Below are positions 45,594-58,453 of a DNA stretch of 64,000 nt, one piece after another. How positions within the stretch are numbered: the stretch's first letter is position 1; every line of letters starts with the position of its first letter. Source of the stretch: Hsuehochloa calcarea (Eukaryota > Streptophyta > Magnoliopsida > Poales > Poaceae). The stretch is taken from positions 29,421,045-29,485,044 of the forward strand of contig CM070603.1 in NCBI GenBank assembly GCA_036346395.1, read 5' to 3'. A program made the position numbers and the translations under genes. The notes under the pieces are model-generated. The model was not told where the DNA came from, made no database searches, and worked only from the letters and a program-made list of their open reading frames with translations.

Positions 45594-46572
45594 TAGTGGT
45601 GGCCAAACGGCCCGCCTGACATGGCATGACCTAGGCTCGTGCCGGCCCAGCCCTGCACGATCAGCCCGTTTACCTATGCGGGTTGTGTCGGTGGCTCGTG
45701 GGCCGAGGTACCATCCCAAGCACGGCACACCGGCAACTCGGGGCATCCGGGCCGACGTGAGTACTGTTTAGCCTGACAAGCCAGATAAGCACGAGCACAG
45801 AGAACCACTAACACCTGGCTGCATTTCTCCGCCTCTTCTTCTGCGACCGATCGCTACCGCCTCTGCTGAGCCTGGCCTGCACCTCCTCCTCCTCCGAGTT
45901 CTGGACTATTTTAGCCCCGTTGCGCAACTAAAATTCTAAAAATAGCACCTATAATTCTAAAATTTCAAAAATAGCCACGGTGCTTGCAGCGCGTGCAAGA
46001 CAAGGGCTGCAGGACAAGACATGTCGCCACCACGCTGGCCGGCGAGCTGCCCGACCCGGTGGGGGGGCAAGAACAACGTCTTTGTCGTCCCCAACGACAG
46101 TTAGTACGATAAGAGAGTTATTTTTAAAATTTTAGAATTATAAAAACTATATTTAAAATTTTTATTACACAACAGGATTAAAATAGTCCGCTCTCCTCCT
46201 CCTCCCCGTCTTCGTGCCCGGCCACAGCCACCACCTCCTCCTTCGCGCCCGACGTTGCTTCCGGCCGCCTCCTCTATCTCTGCACCCGAACGATGCGAGC
46301 ACCTCCTCCTCTGCGCCCAGTGCGGCTCCCAGCCTCCACCTCCACACCCTACTTCCTCCTCTGCGCCTAGCCTCCTCCTCCACGCCACCTCCTCCTCCTT
46401 TGCGTCTGGCCGCGCCACCTCCTTCTCCTCCGCAACTGATCGTGCCACCTCCTTCTCTACCCCGCCATCTCCTCTGTTGCCGGCTGAGCCGTATCCCGTG
46501 CCATCTACAGTATGAACTGTATCGTACACTATCCGGACCGTGCTACGGGCCACGGCCGATTTGCCCACTCTC
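45594..46572. mobile_element. non-autonomous hAT element (979 bp) upstream of RGP1
   Basis: Exact 8-bp duplications ATCGTGAT flank it at 45586-45593 and 46573-46580. Its ends, TAGTGGTGGCCAAACGGCC on the left and reverse-complemented GAGAGTGGGCAAATCGGCC on the right, are inverted repeats of the same type as hAT-1 (TAGAGGTGGG...GGGC). GC-rich subterminal blocks (CCGGCCCAGCCC, GGGCCGACG) also fit. It encodes no transposase, and an enzyme of the hAT-1 type could have moved it. It ends roughly 200 bp before the presumed RGP1 5' exon. A MITE (45903-46189) lies within it. Confidence 0.85.
45903..46189. mobile_element. MITE nested in the non-autonomous hAT (287 bp)
   Basis: The left end GGACTATTTTAGCCCCGTTG and the reverse complement of the right end GGACTATTTTAATCCTGTTG open an inverted repeat of about 70 bp that ends near TATAATTCTAAAATTT. 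No clear target duplication was found, so its superfamily is open. Long AT-rich TIRs make a Mutator-type MITE likely. Confidence 0.72.
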
Positions 46573-46769
46573 ATCGTGATCCATTCAATCTCATCTCCCG
46601 CTAGGCTCCGTCGTTCTTCTCGTTGATCGAGCCTCCCCACATCCCAAGCTGACGAGCCCTCAATCTTCGCCAGCGCCGCCGGACACGCCTCTCTACTTGA
46701 TTAGCGTGGAGTGTGGATCCAAGATCCACCCGGACTGATCTCTTCCTCTTGGTAAGCCTCACTTGGACT

Positions 46770-47025
46770 GATTGATTGATTTTCTCTCTATCAATCTCCA
46801 TAGCTCCGCTCTCACTCTCCATCTCTCTCTCTATCAATCTCCCTAGCGCCGCGCCGCCGCCCCTTGCCCTCTCCCACCCTCGCCCCTCCCCCTTTCGCTC
46901 CCTTTCTCTTGCGTTCGGCGAGCGGTTACGGGGCTGCGAGCAGCAGCTACCGCAACGGCAACAGCGACGAAGAGAAGCGACGGTGGCAGCAATAGCAACA
47001 ACAAGAATCAATGGCGGGGCCTAAG
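46770..47025 (+). other. RGP1: presumed 5'-UTR exon of RGP1
   Basis: A pyrimidine-rich core-promoter-like stretch (TCTCTCTATCAATCTCC, 46790-46845) is followed by GC-rich leader sequence with CAG/GAAG repeats and a GT donor (CCTAAG/GTTAGG) after 47025. The intron would run to an acceptor near 51137 (TTCGACTTGCAG) or 51332, the second 10 bases before the RGP1 ATG. An ATG at 47011 within this exon would be an upstream AUG. Transcript evidence is needed; the link is inferred from position and splice-like sites. Confidence 0.5.
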
Positions 47026-47509
47026 GTTAGGTCTCCCTCTCCCCCTCCTGTCCTCTCGTACCCCTCCCCTTCGATCTGTGACCCAGCGGCTTCCGGATCG
47101 CTGGCGACCGGCGATTTGGGACGCCGACCCGGGGGTCGGGGATCGTCGAGCTGCGATCCCGGTGACTATGTGCTGGCACTATGTATAGATGCACATAGTT
47201 GCAGTGGCGAAGTCAGGATTTAAGAGAGTCTCGGGTTCAAAACTAAAGGGTCTATAACTAACATCTAATACTATCAACACTGATATATAACAAAAGTACA
47301 ACACAAATGCACAATCGAAATAAAATTTGAATTTGATGTTTAACGATACGGCAAAATAGATAAAACATAGAAAAAAATGTAACATACCACTAGCACGAGT
47401 TAATTTTTGCTTAATTAACAAAGATTTGGTTCATTTGATCCTATCATATTTTCATCAACAATAGTATGAGAACCTGAACCTGCAAAGATAAAATTGCATA
47501 TGTAAATCA

Positions 47510-50031
47510 GGGACACAAGACCACAACGTTATTTTTAATGCAAATTACAAAATAAGAATGTAACATACCACTAGCACGAGGTAGTTTCTGCTTACACGTC
47601 CTCATACTTTGAAAACGTTGTAAAATCTTGTTATCATTGATGCTTGCAAATACATCTCGCTCACTATAGCATATCATGCAATCATTCATCCATTCATCAC
47701 TCATCTTATTCCGCAACTTAGTCTTGATAATGTTCATAGTTGAGAAAGCTCTTTCTACTGTTGCAGTTGCAATAGGCAAAATCAAGGCAATTCAATGAGT
47801 CGATATACCAATGGAAAAACTGTGTGTCTATCGGTCTGAACCATCTTCACAGCAAGATTACCAAGGTCATTACAACTTAAGAAATCCGGATCAGCTCTCA
47901 CATCATCAATAAATGTCTCAAGTTGGTCCTTAAGGAGTACACAATCATATTGGGAGAAGTCGCTGGCATAAATCTTAGCAAGTTCAACTAGTTTATCTTC
48001 ATTAAAGTTGGAAAAGAAATTCTTTGGATCAAGACAAGCAATGCATCTTAATAAATGAGTATATCTTTCAACAAATCGATTGTTTAACTCAACAATAATT
48101 TCATCATGCAACACATTAAATATTTCATGATCGAAATGATGGTAATAAGTTACCAATTGGCCGCCACGACCTCTCGAACGACCCTTAACAGTTATCATAT
48201 CCAACATATTTGGCACAATGATGCGATGTTGGGGACAAAATGTCTTTACCTCTTCAAAGAGCTCATCCCAACCATTTTGCCTTATGTGATTAATTTTCTG
48301 CAATGTGGTCCCAACCAATCCTACAGCACGGACAATATTCTGATCCTTCTTTTGTAAGCATTGTGACAGATCATTAGTTTTGCCTAATATTCTGATCATA
48401 AGATATAATATAAGCACAAATTCAAAGCTCTCCTTTTTTCTAACAAACCTGAAGTTGTGGTCTTTTGAGTTGCATTAGTAGCATCAGCACAAATATTCTC
48501 TAATACCTCTAGGATCGCGTCCCACATGAGAAGAAAATGACACAAGGTTTTGTGATGTGAGCCCCACCGAGTATCCCCAGGTTTTGCTAGATTAGTTTCT
48601 TGGTTTTTCCATATTCCTGTAAAAATTTCACCGGTCTCCAATTTGTTCACAAGATTGTCGTAGTGCTCTTGGGCCAATTGATTGTGTTTCTTGCAAGAAG
48701 TATTAACAGTGTTGACAATCAAATTGGTGTGGTTAAAGAAATCAAAGACAGAAGAGCAACACTTGGCAACGAAAACAAGCACTACTTGCAACTGATGAGC
48801 AAAGCAATGTATATAAAAAGCATATGGATTTTCATCCAATACCCGCCTTTGCAGCCTATGAAATTCTCTCATGTTTGATGCTCCATCATATCCTTATCCT
48901 CGCAATCTATAGACAGATAATCCACGACTAGCAAACATAGCATCTAGGGCTACCTTCAATGAAGATGATGTCGTGTCAGAAACATGTTGAATCCCAAGAA
49001 ATCTCTCAATCACCTGCCCTTGATTGTTAACATATCTACATGGGACAAGAAGCATAGTTAACATGGTCAGCTTTTTTTAAATAGAAAAGCAATACAAAAT
49101 TCCAAACAACACATACTAACCTTAAAATCACAGCCATTTGCTCCTTGACAGATGCATCTCGAGACTCATCAACAAGGACGACAAATTGTTTATCCCCAAT
49201 ATCATCCGTAATGGGTTTAGTGGTCTCTTCTGCACAAGCTTTGCACAAATGTTCTTGTATTTCTGGTGAAGTCGTTAAATGGTTCCTAGGAGCATTATCA
49301 AAGAAACTTTCAGCATTTTTATCCTTCACTTTATACAATTTCAGCATCTCTAAAAAGTTCCCCTTATTATTTGATGTAGAAGATTAGTCGTGTCCACAAA
49401 AGGCAAGAGCTTGCAATAAAAGAAACCTTACAACACCTAAAATAATAGTAATGCGACCCAAATATTCTTCCTCCTTGGTTGCACCAACCCACACATGTGC
49501 CACACTTTGCCTCTGATTTTTAAAAGCCTCACAATGTTTTCTAGCTTTATTGTGAGCACTATCAACTTTACCAACATGCTCATTAAAAGATTGAATTGCA
49601 TTCTTTCAACAACTAAACCCCACATTTGTATATGCATCAACACCAAAGTTGTCGGTCTCCTTTGCTTGAAGAGATAACACTAAAAACAAAAGGCAGCATC
49701 TTTAACAACATTGTATTCCAACCAATCATACCTTTTGAATTACTCTTCATGAAAGCTTCTTATTTTACCGCCTATCATTTTCCGTGGAAATTTATGGCCA
49801 CTTGGTCGGCATGGTCCCAATAGCAAATACTCCTTTCTAGCGGTCCCTAATGTCCACATCCAGCTCCTCAATTGGTTTTCGAAGCCCGAGATCGGCAGCA
49901 ATGTCATCCGGATTAAGCAGAACACAGGGATTGTTTTGTGGGGTGTTACTACCTCCCGTTTCTATTGTTTTCGGAGTTTGATTGGATTGCGATGGAAAAT
50001 AAGATACCAATGTCTTGGTCCTCTTCATCAT
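47510..50031 (-). pseudogene. hAT-3 transposase (TTF-type zinc finger, DUF4371, hATC; ZMYM1-like)
   Basis: Read from 50031 downward: N-terminal MKRTKTLVSYF and DDIAADLGLRKPIEE; a TTF-type zinc-finger region (YLLLGPCRPSGHKFPRK, then AAFCFYC); DUF4371 with FVVLVDESRDASVKEQMAV (first catalytic Asp); GYDGASN (second Asp) near 48880; the CX2H motif HCFAHQLQ; TRWGSHHKTL; and hATC with LPIATATVERAFSTMNIIKT (Glu) and MSDEWMNDC. This is the complete domain order of the plant zinc-finger MYM-type-1-like hAT group. The pieces lie in several frames with at least four breaks or stops, so this copy is inactive as assembled. Some breaks may be introns. Confidence 0.9.
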
Positions 50032-50289
50032 GTATTTCTAATTCTAGTACATCAAATATTCAAATAGAAAGTTAATACATTGTCATACTGTCATATGTCA
50101 TACATTGAATCATACTCATAAGTCATAACTTCATAAATCGTAAGTGATAAGTCATAACTAATTAACTCATTTACTCATACAAGCCAAATTGTTATGCCAA
50201 AGTATTAAGTACTTAAGTCTGTAACACATTACACACTGACACATCAAATATGTCGAACTCAACTCAGTAGCTCACCTCACCTAATTACC

Positions 50290-50850
50290 TTCCTTGCTAG
50301 TAACTCGACTGTTGCCTACTAGAACACAGGCCAAACCCGCCAAGCGCAGCAAAGCAAGCTATCGCAAGCCCGACAACGCGGTGGCCAGAGGCCGAGCCGC
50401 GCGGCCACAGCCCACAGGGGAGCGGCGACACCGGCAAGGGAGCTGGAACCAGCGGACGGAGCCGACCCGGCGGCGAGCGGCGCGAAGGGCAAGGCCCAGG
50501 CGCAGATCTGGCTCCGGCCGAGCCGGCCGAGCGCGGCAATGACGCTAGAAGGGAGGAGGCTGCACCTGCGGCGAAGCGGCACGGGCCGGCCTTGCGGCGG
50601 CGGAGGCGCTAGGGGGTGGTGGGGGGGAGGCACCAGACCACCAGTGGGAGGAGGAAAGAAGAAGTTTGAGAAAGGAGGAGAAATGGAGGAAGATTGAGAA
50701 GAAGATTGGGGAATGACCGAATGAGCTCCTGCCTTTGCTGCTTTGCATTTCGGGCCTTTCGGCCGCTCTGGAGGGGCACTAGCGCCTGGGCCGCTCTGCT
50801 GGGCCGGCTGTCTCGGGCCGGCCGGTAAGCCTAGGGCCTCTCTACTGTAC
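50290..50850 (-). other. hAT-3 GC-rich 5' leader
   Basis: GC-rich sequence between the transposase start and the right terminus. Open frames on both strands are Ala/Arg/Pro-rich shadows. It is comparable in position to the hAT-1 and hAT-4 leaders. Confidence 0.5.
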
Positions 50851-53405
50851 ACTTATTTTTTGGGGTATACTTATTAAAAATTTCCATTAGCATTTTCTCC
50901 GGGCCTCGGACCGGTTGGGCAACAGCCCAAGGCCCATCTCCACCCCTGCATGGTTGGGTTCTTGTTCTTTAGCGCGTGTAAGATCTCTGTTGGTGGGCTG
51001 GGGTGGTGGGTGGGGGGTTTGGTTTCGGAATTATCTGCCATTTTGCCTGTCGGGACAATGCACAATATAAATGAAATGCAGAAGTTTATTTGACTGGTAA
51101 GAGATATAGTAGTTTGGTGTTGTTTTTCGACTTGCAGTGTGCTATGAGTTCCACAATAAGTTCATGCTATAGTTTGATGATATTAATTATAAAATAATGA
51201 TAAGTTGATAGTGAATCTCCAGGTGGACTGTATTGTTGGTGATGAATCACAGCTTTAGAAGACGACGCACCATTGTGGATCATTGTTTTTAGATGCGGTT
51301 GTGGAAATTTGTTGAATTGGAGAGAGTTACAGGTCCGACGAGATGTCACTGAAACTTCCACTTCCGCAAGGGCTCTCCTTTTTTAAGAGTGTTGGGTGGT
51401 TCGAGGACAGGAAGGTCGATTCAGCTGCCAAGCAGCAGTTGTCCCCAACATTGAAGCTCCAGGCAGATAAGGAGGTGTACAGACCTGGTGATTTGGTCAC
51501 CGCGACTATAGAAATCTGTACCCCCGCTAGTTTGAAGGACGCTGTGGGGCTGACAGTGTCGGGCGAAGATGCCCCCTCAGTCTTGGTAGATGGGCTCTCA
51601 TTCGAGATTAAAGGGATTGAGAAGTTGGATAGCCAATGGTTCTCTGTACCAAAGCCCTTACCAGGGTCTAAGCAAAGGAGAGGTACACTCTAGCTATCAT
51701 GTAATTTTTTAGAACATTTTTTTGTTTGACTTCCATACCACCATTGATCGTCTCATCCACGATAGGTACTTTATATCTGTTGATTATCTTTTCATTTGTC
51801 ATTTTGCATTTTCTAGGTTTAGTAGCATACAGGTTGCTATAGCCATTATTCCTGTCTTCATTCTATTCATTGGATAGTAAAACATTATATATGGGGTTCC
51901 ACAACTTAATTTGTAGCTTTGGTCACTTTGTTTCATGCTTGTGCAATTCTCATTTCATCCCTTTAAGATGCTCATGTTTCTTATATTGTGGCTCTATTTT
52001 GTTTTATTTCTGATTACCCTCTTTTATATTGTGATTGAAAATGCAGGTGAACATTTGTTTCTTGATTGTTTGGCACCCTCTATAATCTCTAAAGTAATAA
52101 TTGCTTCGGGGCAAACCAAAACATGTAAGTTATCTCTCGTTTTGGAGGATTCATTGAGTAGCCATTTATTGTTAAATTTATAAATTGCTTGGAACATGGA
52201 CTGGCTTTCATTTAGTTTTATGTGCTATTTCATTCTTGCCTAGTGTTGTATGATATATTAGTGCACTAAGAATTGTCTTTACCACTAGTTCTGCTAATCA
52301 CTCCATCTGATCTTATATAGTTTTTGCTCTATTTGTGGATTGTTCCGCCTGGTAATTTGCCGATTTGAGGATATGATACATGCATGTTCCTCAAACTCTT
52401 TATGACTGTTAGTTGCTTCCTGTAATCCTGTTTGACGTTTGACCTAGTATCTTCAGTGGTGAAGGAGAAATTTGCTGCTGTCAATATGCATGCTAAACAT
52501 AATTAATAGCGAAGATTTAAAGCATTTTATTAATTTTCTCTAAGCAATTTTTTTAGGCCCTGATGCATTTACTTATTAAACCAGGTATTTCTTTAATTAT
52601 TATTGGACTATGGTCTGTGTCTGATGTGTTCTTGTATGCTGTGTTCGGGAAACAGTTCTTATAGACTTTTTCTGCAACATGTGGCATAAAACTATCTGTA
52701 CAATGTTAAGATTTTAACTCAGCTGAAAAATCCTCTGCAGACATTGTACGTGTGGAGCTCCCAAAGATTTTACCACCATCATATAGGGGCATCAGTATTC
52801 GCTATATTTATTATGTTAGGAGTATATTGTTTGGAAGATTGGTTGTATTGGGTGATGGAGAACAAAATAAAGGTTCTGTAAATAGTGCGGTTCAATTGGT
52901 GAGTTGTATGCTTGTTTATATACTTCCAATTCAGACATAAAATTATACTCCTTTAGTTCACATTATCTCTGCCTAAAATTTGGAAGTTTTGATCTGGCGA
53001 TCCATCATTTCAGAGTCAATTTGCATTCTTCAATTTTAGTGTCGAGTCTATGACATGTTGAAGAATTTGTCGATGGCTTGCTTTGTAGATGTGCTTGTTG
53101 GACATCAAGGTCGATCTACATTTCTAAATGTCCTAGACAGAGAAGAAATAATACCTAAATCATAGTGTTTTAAAATATTTGATAAGGTAGATAAAACTAG
53201 GTATAGATCATGCCAAACTGTTGAAATATCATTTGTGTCTCTCTAATCATCTACTTTTTTCCTCTCTACAATGATAGGTACAAATTTATATTTTTTTAAT
53301 AGACAGTCTTGATTGTTGAAAATATGAGTCATAGTCGTGTGTGTTTGAGGATTCAGGGCATGTGGCCCTGACTTGATATGTGAAAATTGATATATGTGTC
53401 CCATG

Positions 53406-53885
53406 TAGGGAAAAAAATCCCGGCCGATTACCGGCAGTAACCGGATTTTCCGGTGCCGACCGGGTGAATAGTACCTGGCCGGAAAATTTTAATTCCAAAT
53501 TTGAATTTTTAACTTCTCTCATCACTTCCTAAGTTGGTTTAGGCATATTTTGTGCTAGATTATGTATTGTATGAGCTAAATATGCTTGAATTATTGTTTT
53601 TGGCCGGTTTGCACTTTATATGAGCTAAATATGTTAGATTACGTATTGTATGAATTAAATATGTTAGATTACGTATTGTATGAGCTAAATATGCACTTCA
53701 TTAAACACTTTCTAATTCAAAATTCGTCAATTCAAAATTTTAGCCGGTTTTTCCGGTAACCGGTTTTCAAAATCGGCAATTCAAATTTCAGTTTTTGAAA
53801 TTTGTTCGGTTTTTTCCCGGGATTTTCGGTAACCGGTACCGCCCTCCGAGCGGGATTTCAACCGTTTCTGGTTTTTTGATCCCTG
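53406..53885. mobile_element. hAT-type MITE in RGP1 intron 3 (480 bp)
   Basis: Exact 8-bp duplications GTCCCATG lie at 53398-53405 and 53886-53893. The ends TAGGGAAAAAAATCCCGG and, reverse-complemented, CAGGGATCAAAAAACCAG are inverted repeats, with subterminal CCGGTTACCGG/GGTAACCGG palindromes on both sides. No coding capacity. A 30-bp phrase (ATGTTAGATTACGTATTGTATGA...) is tandemly repeated near 53625-53690. The element sits within the intron 52899-54903 and should not alter the exons. Confidence 0.9.
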
Positions 53886-56800
53886 GTCCCATGTATGACT
53901 TTTTTTGTGGGTGGGATATGGTCGGGGTGGGTGTTTGTGTGGTTATCTTTTCAGGCCTTAAATGCATAAAACCCAGCTCATTATCGTTCTCATGTCTTGG
54001 CGGTTAGGATGACATGGAGAAGATAATGTCATTACATATTAGTATTTAGCATCAATTATAGTCTGCAAATAATTAACATCCTTTTTGTATTGTTTATGCT
54101 GAAGACATTGGTTTCAATCACATGCCTGTACTGAGACCTGTTCAATCTTTATCTTGTTTCTGTTAAGTTTCCTTGCATTGTTTTATCAGGTATAACAAAA
54201 ATGGGTAATATCCAAATGATTTGTCACTATGAAATGTATTGCGTATTAGAAGCTAACACTTGTAGGTCCTCTTTCTGCAATAATTGAGTGTTTAGCGTAG
54301 GTGGTAGATCCATGCTATATGCTGTGGGGTTTGCAAAAACAAACATTATGTATTAGAATTTAAGGGGGTGAAATCCTAGCATAATAATTTTAGAAAACTA
54401 GACCCCAGAACCCCACATAAATACATACGTAGTAGTTGTATATTAGATCTGACAGGTATGAAGTTCTTGCTCCGCTAGTGTTTAGCGACTTAGCGTCCAA
54501 GATATGAAATGGTATTTTTACATTCTTGTGTTTGGCTTTCTTTAACAGCAGGCTTCCTTGTACCTTTGACATTATATGGGCCATCTGTTTCCTTTATTAC
54601 ACAAAAACACGGCTAATGTTCCTTTTCTTGGCTCTTTTGAAGAGAGCTTTCTTGTTAATGTTAGACCACTGCTTATGGTAGGCACTTTTCCGTGCTTCTT
54701 AAGCTAGCCTTGAGCTGATGGGTGCTTGTGCATAATCACAGCTTAACCACTGTAGTGGAAGAAACTTGATGCCACCTCCTTTTCTTGTTTCTAGCATCAT
54801 GTTCCCAATCTGTAATGTGCTTATTCAAGTATCTGGCATAGCATATAACTGTATTAGTACCGTATCTCGGAACAGGACTAAAATTGACTTGGGGTTTTTG
54901 CAGGAAGCTCGAGTTCCATTGCAGATATGTGTTTCCCAGAAAAGCAGCAACCTACTAAATGAAGAAGGTCAGTGATGTGAATCTACTAATTTAAGGTGCT
55001 CACAATTTAATCATTGTTATTGTTACCCCTCTGTTGGATTTCAAGAATATTTCATCGATAAAACTATTTGGCTATTAAGGATTGAGTCTTCATTGCTAAA
55101 ATCACTCACATCTCTTGCTGTGATTGTTAGACATGTTGATCCTTTCCAAGTTTCCATACACCGTCACATATTTGTGCACTTAGCACAACCTTTTGTGCCT
55201 TGTGTAAAAAATGATGTCATATTGGCCACCACTATATCTTAGCCTCAGTGGTGGATGCGGGAATTTTGTTCAATACGACCACTCTACAAATCAACCTCCA
55301 ATCACTGGTGGTCCCTATAAGAGGCCAAATTCCAATGGGCCCTCCTTTAGGAAAATACATATAGCTTTCAGATTTTCATGAAAGTATGTATTTAAGATTC
55401 TTCTTGAAAAATCCAGTTGGTACTGTGAGTTGTGACTTGTGAGTTGTGACACCATAGGACCCTCTTTGCATCTACATCTGCTTATGATATTTAGCCTGGT
55501 GATGCCACAAGGGAATGCTGCGGAGTTGTTGGTGAATGTGTGTTGACTGACAGAATTTCTAATCCTACAATGTTTATGTTACTTCTTAGTGGTGCTGACT
55601 GCTGAGTCCACTCCGGATTTGTTTGGAATGTCAATTTGGATATTTTTGTGTTGTCCCAACTCCCAAGTAGCTGACCATGTTGTGCCTGTCCTAGGGAGTT
55701 TTCCACTCGCAGTGGAACAACTGAGTATATTTTGGAGGGAAAAAGATGAAGATTCAGAATGGGTGAGTCCTTATTTAAGCTTGTTATCGCCTCCCAGATT
55801 TCATGACACTCAATTATCCTTGATCCTTTTCTTACATATTTTCTTGCATGAGCTGGTAATAGTTATTTTGATTACTTATACAGGTAGACGAAAGACAGAA
55901 CAGTACTCAGCAAAGCAGTAGTTCATAGTTTTGTCAACTAATGAAAATATTATGAAGTATGAACTGAACAGTTTTCCAACAAATGGCATTTTGCATCTGC
56001 ATGTAGACAGTAATTCTACTAATTCGCAGCTAAATCATGTAACACAACAATTAACATGCAACAGCACACATGTATTTCCTTGATTGCTCTTTGGATTCAT
56101 GTTGACAAATAATATCATTATTGCAGATCAAAGCAAATGATAGTACTGATCTAGAAGAAGGATATGATAGTTCAAAAGATGAAGTTTCATCTGTTAGCTC
56201 ATACAACCCTTCCAAAGCAAATACAGAATTCTCCCTCAGGAACTCACTGTCAATGCAGCCTTGTCATCACGTCTCTCCACAAGTGAACCATTGTATTCTC
56301 AGGGAGAACACCCCAGTTTCCCATCATATAGCCCAATTCCTCGATTGTCAGTGTCAGAGATTTCAGATGATCATGGTAGAGGTAAAGAGTGAACCTTATA
56401 GTTAGTTTTGAGTTGTGTGGAGGACTAATACTCATAAGTCATAACTTATAAGGAAATATCAAGTTCAAAATAATCCCATGTTTTTGGTTCAATAGGATTT
56501 TGTATTTCTCCCTGATGATTTGACGCAGTCTAAATTTTACTTCTTAAACTCTGTCATACTTTTCAAATGTTCTTAGCAGCTCTCTCTCTTTTCTTTTATT
56601 GTGCAAGTATTTTTCATCTTAACTTTTGTTGAGTTTTCCTTACTTTTGCAAATGGAACATTTGTGGCGCATCTTCTTACTACTACAAAGTTAGATGCAAA
56701 TGGATTTGTGTTTTCTTTATTTGCCTTGCATGAGAATGCCACCTTTATTTGGTTCTTCCTCAAAAGAGTGGGGGTTCTGTATGAGCAAAATTTTGATGTG

Positions 56801-58385
56801 CATGTGCTATGTGTAAGTGTTGAATGAATGCTTAATGTGCATTTATATCAGATATCCTTATATTTTCACGGCGTGTGTTTAATAATTAAATAAATGATAC
56901 AAGCAGGCGTGGTGTCACCTCAAAGGAAGCTAAATCATTTGCTGTCAGATCATCATCCATCAAATGGGCAAAGGTTTTCTCTAGATTCTGATCACTCAAA
57001 AGATGATGGTGGACTCCCTCTCACACCAAAACATGTTGAACCAACTGGATGTAAGCCATCGTGTTTCATTTATGCAGTTATCATATTTCATTATTTCACT
57101 TTGTTCCAAATTGATTTGCCATACTAAGTTGCCTTCACAATTTTTTGCAGCAGAAGGCTTCATGAGAGGAAGATCATATAATATAAGAATAGATGACCAA
57201 GTATTGCTTCGTTTCTCACCGAAGAACACTGACTCAACTTATTACTTTGGTGATATGGTACTCTAATTAATTTGATTGCATGTGTTACTGCTTTATTATT
57301 GTTAGAATTGATTGTCTCAGTTCTTTGAATCGCAGATTGGTGGAGCACTCACCTTTTTTCATGGATCTGGAACGCGGAGATGCCTAGAGGTAAGAATCAG
57401 TTGAGTAAAATAAGTATTGAAGTGGAATTTCAAATTTAGAATGTTTTGGTACTTCACAGGTATCTATAACCTTGGAAACATCAGAAACAATTAATCCTCG
57501 TGTAATACATCCTTCAAGAAGGGGCTCACCCACAATAACCAAGGTATATTTTCTGCAGCTAGTGTTGACAACCATTATGATGTTTCTGTCCTAATATCCG
57601 GTGTCGAATTTTACTTGTGTGGCTTGAGCAATTGTTTAGTCTGAAACTCTGAATACCTTTACCACTGTAAAGGTTTCACATAACATTTGTACAAAAATCG
57701 ATTTTGTACATGCTTCAGTGGAAACATTTGTATTTGACGTACAAGATGGGATTTACTAAATTTCCAAATGATGTAGTTATATTTCTCAAGTTTCAACCAT
57801 TTGCATACTAATGCCACCTGACCTACTCTTGAGTCTTCCCGAGGTCATGATACTGGAACAAGCTTATGTTTGATGGTTTAGCTACAAGAATATGTCCCTG
57901 AATCAGGTGCCACTTGTTCATGTAGTTTGATTATGAATTTATGACATTATACTTTGTATGAGTTTTTAATGATCAAGTATAGGATATATGTTGATGCCCT
58001 CAAACACTCTACATGACAAGTCATGATCATCAATAAGCAATCTAATAGGAACATTCTACGTTACCTGCTAATGGCAGTTATGATCAAATTTCAGCAACAT
58101 CAGATGTCATGTGTTCTGGCTAGGATTTTTTCAAATAACTGCTTTATTTATTGTCAATTTTTATACTATTAAGCTTGTGAGATGATTTTAACGATTTGCC
58201 CTTTTTCCTTGCTGGACTTTGTGGGCAGGTACACAGCGAACATCATGAAATTGTTGCGGATCTTCATCAGACAAGCTTTCTGTTTTCAATTCCTATTGAC
58301 GGACCAATGTCATTTTCTACCTCAAAGGTCTCTGTACAATGGTCTCTTCGATTTGAGTTCTTCACAACTCCTGAAGTAACGGACC

Positions 58386-58453
58386 CATCTAGGTATGTAG
58401 CAATATTAAGTGGAGAGTTCATCTAGGTATGTAGCAATATTAAGTGGAGAGTT
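58386..58453 (+). repeat. 34-bp tandem duplication across the RGP1 exon 11 donor site
   Basis: CATCTAGGTATGTAGCAATA... occurs at 58386-58419 and again, identically, at 58420-58453. The unit contains the exon 11 donor (ATCTAG/GTATGT), so two equal donors now exist 34 bp apart. Using the second would add 34 bases and shift the frame. Confidence 0.88.

Larger units (their letters stand above)
47202..50948 (-). mobile_element. hAT-3: complete hAT element in the RGP1 5'-UTR intron
   Basis: The left end CAGTGGCGAAGTCAGG and the right end (reverse-complemented CAGGGGTGGAGATGGG) are hAT terminal repeats of the common CAGTGGCGGAGCCAGG type. The flanking 8 bp, CATAGTTG (47194-47201) and CATGGTTG (50949-50956), match in 7 of 8 positions. 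The 3,747-bp interior carries a TTF-type transposase on the minus strand and a GC-rich 5' leader at about 50290-50850. It is opposite in orientation to RGP1. Confidence 0.88.

Noticed and set aside
55880..55920. Possible extra RGP1 exon after an acceptor-like TATACAG (VDERQNSTQQSS)
   Set aside because: It runs into a stop and no phase-compatible donor joins it to the next exon. Direct joining of 55762 to 56127 keeps phase and protein similarity.
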